This document shows, in pieces, positions 57,101 to 64,000 of a stretch of DNA of 64,000 bases (its first letter is position 1; each line of letters opens with the position of its first letter). Both the position numbers and the translations under genes were made by a program. The notes under the pieces are model-generated. The model was given only the letters and a program-made list of their open reading frames with translations. It was not told the origin of the DNA and made no database searches. Origin of the DNA: Neodiprion pinetum (Eukaryota; Arthropoda; Insecta; Hymenoptera; Diprionidae); assembly GCF_021155775.2 (NCBI RefSeq), contig NC_060234.1:36267026-36331025 (forward strand). The letters run 5' to 3'.

Positions 57101-60100
57101 AAAATGGAGAGAAAAAAGTACGCGATCCGCGAAGTGAGCGTGAAATTATAATTGACTAGCGTTCAAATTTCTCTCGCCTCTACGTCCCGAGGGATATGTT
57201 AGGTATATAACAGCAACATCCGATCCTTCGCAGCCGACGCCTGCAAGCGGTATGCAAGAAAAAACGCCGGGTAACCTCGCTGGAAATGCAGCTGGAACAA
57301 AAAGAGGAAATCGAGACGTAGGAATAGACGTCGCGAGCGCATTCGTCTCGTTTTCCAAATTATTCACGTGGCGTGCGTGAGTTACACGTTAAAGTGCAAA
57401 CGGCGATCTCATCGCCGTCGTCGGACAGGCGATATTATACGCTACGCTTTGCGAGAGGTAAGACTTGGAGGAAGAAGGAAGGGTGAAAAAGAAAACGAAA
57501 AGGAAACGAGGAGGGAAAAAAGAAAATGAAGGATACGGCTTGAGGCTTGCAGGGAAAAGATAACGTAGGTCCATAAGAAAAAGCTCCGCGTATATAAAGA
57601 TGTTTGGGTTCTCGCCACTTTATAACGAAGCTTTGTTTGACGTAGGACAGCGTAAGCAAACTCGGAACAATGATATACGTCGTAGCGTGTTTTGAATTAG
57701 GAAAAAGAGCATTTATCACGTGTCAAAACATTTCGCCGATTAGAAAAATCGCGTGGATCATTTGCAGCGTTTATCGCTAAGGGAATTATTGCGTCTCCGC
57801 TGCATCCTCCTAATATCTATAGACGATCCCCCTCCGAAGCGGTCTTTTCGAATCGCCGGAAATTCCCCCTTTCTCGCCTTGTTTACGTCCACGGCTATAA
57901 CGGCTACGAACCTGAATTATTAATGTTTCGTCATTTTTCTGCACCGTAAGCCGGACTTTTAAACGAACTGCTGACTACAGCTCATTCCTCTGTAATGTGC
58001 ACGTACGCTACATCCAACTCGGCTTAAGGCATGTGACGCGCTGCCGAGCCTGTCTCCCAGGCTCTTAAGGTCTGCTTAACCTCTGTTTATGTTATTTTAC
58101 AAACGATACAAACATTTGGTTTGAAGAGACGTGGCTGGCCTCTCAGCCGAGATTCTAACTGCAGTCCGAATCGCGGCAAACCTTATGCCTCCCCCAAAAA
58201 CTAACTTATGGATCTCGGTGCCAGACGCTGCTAAATCACTCGCGATCAAATCGAACGAATCCATAAATGTAAAGTATTTGTTATTCGAACTTTCGTTGGG
58301 CGTAAACTTGGTTGTGTGCAGGATTCTTTTCTTTCCGATCTCATGTAAACTCATCATTTTTATGACACCGATCTCTGTCTAATTTTTCTATCAATTACCT
58401 TTGATTTCTGCGAAATATCTTTACAGAGATCCCGTTTTGCAGTAATTATAGAAAAGAATCGCAGATCGTAGATGTTGAGACATACTTAACGATCGTGGAT
58501 TATTAAAGAAAACTTAAATTCACATTTCATCCGTACCGGACCCCGTGACTCGAGTCGAAAGAAAAGAAAAACGTAGGCACGACAACGAATGAGGATATTT
58601 GCTATTCGTTCCGCGTACGATTGATAATAATAAAGGGTGATTATTCAAATTTCCAAAGTATAAAGAAAGCTTGTTTACTTTAGAGAGTTTATCGGCAGCG
58701 GAAGAATCCCCACAGCCTGCTACACAAGTATCTATTGAATTTTATTGCAGTGATAATTATGTGAAGATGTGAAATGCGGTACGTATACAAGTTTGATGAG
58801 GTGTCTATGTTCCTGACTTTCCTCGCCTACATTTTTGACGGCCCGAGACCCTCGGACTGTATTCATACGCCTGTATGAATCGCCAATTAAAATTCAGTAT
58901 CAAATTATTTCCAGAAACGGGTGTGAAAAGAGATAAGAATTAAAAAGAAACCTTTGCAGAACCTGCAGCTCTCAGTTTGAATATTTTGAATATGAATAAT
59001 TGAACATGAAAATCTATTGTCAGTACTTTACTGCAACTGCGATAAAAAAATAAAATTAGATAATCGTACGTGACCTGAAAATTTAATTTGCATATAATCT
59101 TTAGTGTGAATTAAGTGTATGAATTCGAGCAAATTGGTGCAAAATCCAACTTGTACAGGCATTTGTAACGGCAAATGTAGACGTAATAATTTATTGAAAC
59201 AGGTCTAAGTAGGTTATAGTGGCATTTGAATATCCGTCCGGAAAAGCAAATTTATCCGAACGGAATCCAACCCGATCAGTGCTAGAATACGGAAGTATAA
59301 TTTTTGACGCCAAGGATAGTTAGGCACCCTGTCAAAAAGTTGTTCGATGTTTGTTTTATAAATCTGCGCTAAGAATTTGAAAAAAATTTATGCCACCCAC
59401 CGATCTCCGGAGGTCGTTTTACAAGCCGCACGGTTCCCCGTCGGCTGTTATGCGATAAATAATAATTTCCGTCACTGGGATGTATTCGGAATAACAAATG
59501 CGAGAAGGGCAAAAACCCGTCCATCCGCAGTCCGGGGTTCTTGCAAAGTTATTCGAATCCACTTAGCGGCATTATTTAGTGAGTAATTTTGTGCAACGCG
59601 CGAGCGTATACAGGTATATAAATTAGACTGATCAAGGGGGGCGACTTCAAGCTTCGATGATTCTAAACGAAGCATTGCGCCATCAAGCGTTCAGATTTAA
59701 CTTTTTGAATTTTTGGAGAGCCGCGGTGCCGTGCCAGTCGTATCTCAGGTCAATTAAGAAGAACGCTTCCGAAACGACAAACACGTGGGGCTGGACCCGA
59801 GCTACCGTCTCTCTCTCGTGCCGGTGTCGCATCCTTCACGGTTCTTTATGTAACGCCTAAACTACACGACCGGCCACCGCGCCCTGACACGAGTCCTCGC
59901 CTCTCTCGCTTTACGACTGCTGTGAACACGCGACGCGCGCCGCGGCTACAGGAATATTAATATCAAATCGAGCCACGGATTCCCGCGGGACCCGCGGCCA
60001 AAGCCGGTAATTAAAACCGATTTATTTTCTGTTACGCGCGCTCTGATTATCGAAATTCGTGCAACGTGTATTATAATTAGCAGAAACTCACTTGCACGAC

Positions 60101-62411
60101 CGATTGTGAGCGAGGAACGTTGCAGATGCACCGATGCTCGATGAAACGGTGTTCAGATTCCTTCGGGAAGGTTCGTAAGCCACGTGGTTCTATTTTCGAT
60201 TTATTATATTAACAAATATTTTCTACATTTTACTTACATGTACGTTTGTACGTTAGAGAAATAAAATACCAAGTTTCAAAACCCTAAAAAATTAACCCAT
60301 CGACATCGCATTTCGACGCGTTATTCAAAATATCAAATTGAATAAGATTAATTATGTATATTGCTTTATTTTCAAGAGTGTCAACTACTAAATGAACCAC
60401 GCGGTTTACGAACGTTCCTCCCGGCTCGCGATAAAGAATTCGTTACTTTCGTTAAGCGATAATATCATACTCACGTGACCGTTGTCGTCCAGCTGGTTGT
60501 TGGTGAGTTTGAGTTTGTCGAAAGAGACGGGCTGCTTCATCCAGTGAGCGCCGCTCGCCGGACTGTCGGGATGAACGTGAATTCTTGGGGGTGAAACGGG
60601 GTCAGCTCGTCCGGCTACGACCCAGGCGCTGCTGTGGAAGGCGTATCTGTACCTCTTGTCGTCGCAGGGTACAAAGTCCATGACCAGTAGGTAGTCGGTG
60701 TTTGGGTCCAACCCGAAAATTCGACACTGGAACGACAAACGCGAGAGATTGAGTTTCGCTGCGCGGTTTTTACCGGAATCGTGGAACGAAACGTTTCTCG
60801 TGCAAACGCACCTGGAACGTGGGGAACATCCTGCGCCCGGCCTTGGTCACGATCATCTCGGTCCCGAGCTGGTGAAACTCCTCCCAAAGCGGACGAGCCT
60901 CGAGGGCGATTCCGACGGCCGAAAGAGCCGGATGAAGTGGTCTCTTCGGCGGTGTTTCGTCGGATGGTGTGTTCGGCGTTGCGGTGTCGTTGTTGTTGTT
61001 GTTGTTGTCATTTCGCGAGGACTCGATCGACGAGGACGGCGATACTGCCGAGGATGCCTGGGCCAGCGTCGTTTCCAACGTTGGACTGCGGGAGCGTTTC
61101 ACTCTTCCGGCGGTTTGCAGACACGCTGTGGACAACGCCTTGATCGTTACTATCGATGCACCTATGGTATGCAATTCAGATATCGTTGAGCCTTTTTATC
61201 AAAATCAAGGACCTTTGTTATTCGACCGATGCGATCGGGTCGTAATATGACAATTATACTCTGATCTCAATTTAAATCGCGCACTCGACCTGCGATTACA
61301 TGCGAAGATACTACATTGTAATACAATTAACACGTAACGCGAGGAATCGCCGATTTACTTTGTTCCAAATCAACGATGATCGTTGCACAGACGAAGCCAA
61401 ACTTTAGCCAACCGACTCTCGGACACTGTCGGAAATTTCACGGTGTCAATAAAAGTCCACGCCGATTAGTGGAAAAATAAACATGACCGGTGTAAAATCG
61501 TTCAATCAAAATGGTGTGGACTTGTACAGAATATTTTACATTTCTAACAGTCAACGATTGCATTGTATATATGGAAACGCTACGAACGACTCACAAAGAA
61601 GATATAATACATACGAGAAAGTAAATATGATACCGAGTCGTGCGCAATATTTGAAGATGATAATTACTTGATGTAAAGTATGTAACCGCACATTGTTAAA
61701 CTGTTTTAACACTACCTTGAGACAATTTAATTACGCCGCGACAATCGGAACGTGTAGTTCGAAGGAGATTCCGATTCAAAGTCGAGCCTGCGTCGGGTTC
61801 GCGTGAATCTAAATTCGTTTATGGCCAGGGAACACGATGGCAGAATGCAATGGAAAAGTCAAGTATAGCCGAATGCCAGGGAAGATCGACACGAATTCTT
61901 CTACGTCGGACAACCCGAATAAGAAGAAAACAGTTATAACAAAGAGAGAGAGAGAGAGAGAGAAACTTGAGCATTCAACAGAGGGGTATCGGAGAATGGA
62001 TCGTGTAAAGGATCTCTCATTGCAATTTTATACGTGTCACTTATTTTCTTCTTCAAGACGCCGATAGCGTGAAATTATTGTTAACTTTTATCTCGTACTT
62101 GGCAGTTCTTGTACGCGCCAATATTATTACAGACAAGTGTTTGTCTGGCTTTCGGCGCGCGCCGATTGTTGATGAAAATTCATAAAGTAGGTGTATGGCG
62201 ATAATCAAAATAATAAATAAATGGAATTCGAATAACAAATACACAAGTTGCCGCCACTCTCTCATACATTAACGTTGTATGTCAGTGTATATATATATAT
62301 GGTCGAATTTATCGACGCGTCGGCTCGACTCTCTCACCTTCCATTTGTTGCATCGGCGACGGTACCGGCGGCAGTTGCGAATGATGGTGCTGATGTTGGT
62401 GATGGTGGTGG

Positions 62412-62443
<32 letters not shown>

Positions 62444-62551
62444 ATGTTGATGCTGCTGATGATGATGGTGATGGTGGTGGTGGTGCGTCGCCCACTGTTG
62501 ATAACAACAGTCCGCAGCAACTTCGTGCTGTTGTTCATGTTGCTGTTGCAT
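54150..62551 (-). CDS. org-1: T-box transcription factor org-1 (TBX1/10 class)
   Basis: Four exons: 62551-62338, 61161-60812, 60726-60475 and 54674-54150 (phases 1, 0, 0), giving 446 residues. The N-terminus has a His run (23-31), a Gln run (37-46) and further His/Gln mixture. Exon 2 has a poly-Asn stretch (124-129) and starts the T-box at about residue 160 (LWEEFHQLGTEMIVTKAGRR). Exon 3 carries DFVPCDDKRYRYAFHSSAWV and HPDSP...WMKQ; exon 4 continues HRYQPRCHVVV and FTAVTAYQNHRITQLKI to about 343, then a Pro/Ser/His-rich tail. The TBX1/10 assignment comes from FHQLGTEMIVTKAGRRMFPTFQ and ITQLKIASNPFAKGFRDC. In flies org-1 is a nuclear DNA-binding regulator of muscle identity. The last intron is 5.8 kb. 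The start is the first Met before the His/Gln tract. Confidence 0.9.
54675..60474 (-). other. org-1: Last intron of org-1
   Basis: A 5.8-kb intron without a convincing exon. It contains a TA microsatellite at 56764-56790, pyrimidine- and purine-rich tracts at 56520-56585 and 57460-57540, and CpG-rich patches near 59.7-60.0 kb. Large introns of developmental T-box genes often hold enhancers, but no specific site is claimed. Confidence 0.5.
56764..56790. repeat. TA dinucleotide microsatellite
   Basis: About 13 TA units within the org-1 last intron. Confidence 0.85.
61162..62337 (-). other. org-1: First intron of org-1
   Basis: A 1.18-kb intron defined by a GAAG/GTGAGAG donor and a CCATAG/GTGCATC acceptor whose phases agree. 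It contains a GA microsatellite at about 61943-61962. Nothing coding is seen. Confidence 0.6.
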
Positions 62552-63103
62552 GCTTCGTCGAGATTTATATTCTCTTCGACCCTTCGCCTGCGTCACTGTA
62601 TATATATATATAGGTATATATATATATATACATACATTTCTCACCAAAAGTGCAACATTTTCCTTTTCGACAGCATCGAGCTAAAACTCTGTGTGCCAGA
62701 TTTTCATGTTATTTTTATCGAAGCCTTGCTCGGTTTAACTAGCAAACGATTTAAACTGACCCGAGTTAAATAACCGTCTCTGCAGTGAAATCTCCACTTG
62801 TGCACTACGGTGACGGTCAATGAACTTGTTGAATTATACTCCAATATGTCGAATAATTCATCCACAACAACAATTATGACAGCTATCACTTTCAAAGGCA
62901 CTTAGAATACCTAAACGAAGAATAGAATACCCTTCACACTAAACGAAGATACTTCAATACTGGTAATAACGTAATTTCCACAATTGCACATAAAAGTTTT
63001 CACATGTATGTATAATCTCTCTACTCCAACTGTATACCTGTATGCAATAGGCACCACTTATAACAAGTCCGCACACTCGACTTTATACATGTATTTTGTA
63101 TAT

Positions 63104-63134
<31 letters not shown>

Positions 63135-64000
63135 ATTTATAAGTGTAAAATATACATATTTATACATATATAAGTATAAATCGTTGCGCAAGTGAGAAAG
63201 AAATCGTTGAAAGAATAATCACAGACTTGAGATAAATCCACGCACTATAAATTCCGGTCTCGTCGCCAGTCGCGTGCCCGTTGTCGCGGTTATCACAACA
63301 ATATCATCCGACACCAGTTTCGCATAGCGTGAGTATAAACGGCGTTAAACGAGGGTACAAGATAATTGAAATCCTCGGATAGGTGGTTATTGAACGAGAA
63401 AGAAGAAGCAGCGGACGGACGCAACGCGGATATAGATACGTCGTCGAACGGATTCAACGCATGGACAGATGTAAAACGGGAGAATTCATTCGAAATAATT
63501 CACGGCCAATATGAATGGCTCTGATCCCCCCCGCGATCTTGACCAAAGATCTGACAATCCCGAGCGTCATCGGGGGTCAGGCGCACCGCTAACAGGATAT
63601 GTTCTCACTTCGGGATCGGATGCTGACAAGAGCTAGTCGAACTCGACCTAAAGCGACTCCCGGTACACCCCCGGCGTGGTGGAGGGAACACACCGACAAA
63701 CCGACGGGCCAAAGAACCGTGCCAGACTACCGAGCTTATCAACGGCTCATCATTCTCCCCGGTGATCCTCGGCCCGGTCCAGGCTCTCGAGCAACTCGAG
63801 TGCAGAACCCACGGAGGTAGGTAGTCGCTGCTAGCCGGCCCCGAAGCGTCAATGAGTGCGTGCGTGCCTTTCTCGGTGTGCGTATTCCGAATTCTTAGGA
63901 CGAGGAGGGGTCTCGGGAGGTTCCTCCTCTCATCGGCCGGCCACCCACGCCCGGGCGTCGTGCGCCGACGGCACGCAGAGCCGCCGAACCGTCCTGGTTT
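62552..64000. other. 5' UTR and upstream region of org-1
   Basis: Just upstream of the start codon are TA repeats (62598-62630). A GT microsatellite is at about 63110-63134. From about 63540 to the window end the DNA is GC- and CpG-rich, a possible promoter or CpG-rich regulatory region. No gene on the plus strand is supported (the frame 63599-63820 is open but unconfirmed). Confidence 0.4.
63110..63134. repeat. GT dinucleotide microsatellite
   Basis: About 12 GT units in AT-rich DNA upstream of org-1. Confidence 0.85.

Noticed and set aside
58131..58382. 83-codon plus-strand frame with an 86-codon frame opposite
   Set aside because: Within the org-1 last intron; open on both strands by chance and without splice support.

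Overview
This window is nuclear DNA of an insect. I infer a hymenopteran, possibly a sawfly, but the sequence alone does not prove the order. The reasons are: AT-rich but CpG-containing DNA; introns with GT/AG borders and insect-type TATA and TCAGT promoters; a bee-venom-type (group III) phospholipase A2; a Lazarillo/apolipoprotein D lipocalin; a tandem pair of apolipophorin-III-like genes; the splicing factor ESS2; and an org-1/TBX1 T-box gene. There is no bacterial, viral or organellar sequence, no tRNA or rRNA that I could see, and no CRISPR-like array. All gene models were assembled by hand from open frames, splice sites and intron phase, so they are predictions.

Layout. 0.4-2.0 kb: 3' part of a plus-strand lipocalin. 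2.9-3.2 kb: a possible 74-residue minus-strand gene. 4.4-11.0 kb: plus-strand secreted group III phospholipase A2 with a remote 5' exon and TATA box. 12.8-39.6 kb: a long, almost purely minus-strand block of secreted-protein genes. It contains a 132-residue helical protein, a 71-residue peptide, two apolipophorin-III-like paralogues, a 98-residue and a 94-residue secreted protein, a 1803-residue mucin-like protein with 189-bp repeats, and two Cys-containing secreted proteins of 221 and 405 residues. 41.7-43.3 kb: ESS2, a conserved nuclear splicing factor. 43.3-54.1 kb: no convincing gene, with several GC-rich patches. 54.1-62.6 kb: the four-exon T-box gene org-1. 62.6-64.0 kb: its upstream region.

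The 12.8-39.6 kb block is the unusual part. It is bounded by conserved genes, all its members carry signal peptides, and most are unrecognisable. Its two apolipophorin-III-like copies show a very uneven pattern: promoter and exon 1 are about 99% identical, while exon 2 is strongly diverged. That is what gene conversion would leave. One copy also carries an in-frame 75-bp (25-residue) tandem duplication, which would add about one amphipathic helix. The mucin-like gene has a four-module block on each side of its Ser/Thr-rich repeats, and the modules correspond in order. Two foldback structures lie in the same block, at 14.7 kb and 23.5-24.1 kb, and a dispersed repeat occurs at 19.5 kb and again at 46.8 kb.

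No operon-like cooperation is expected. Lipid handling is a loose common theme (lipocalin, phospholipase A2, apolipophorin-III). The small secreted genes have no assignable function from sequence alone.
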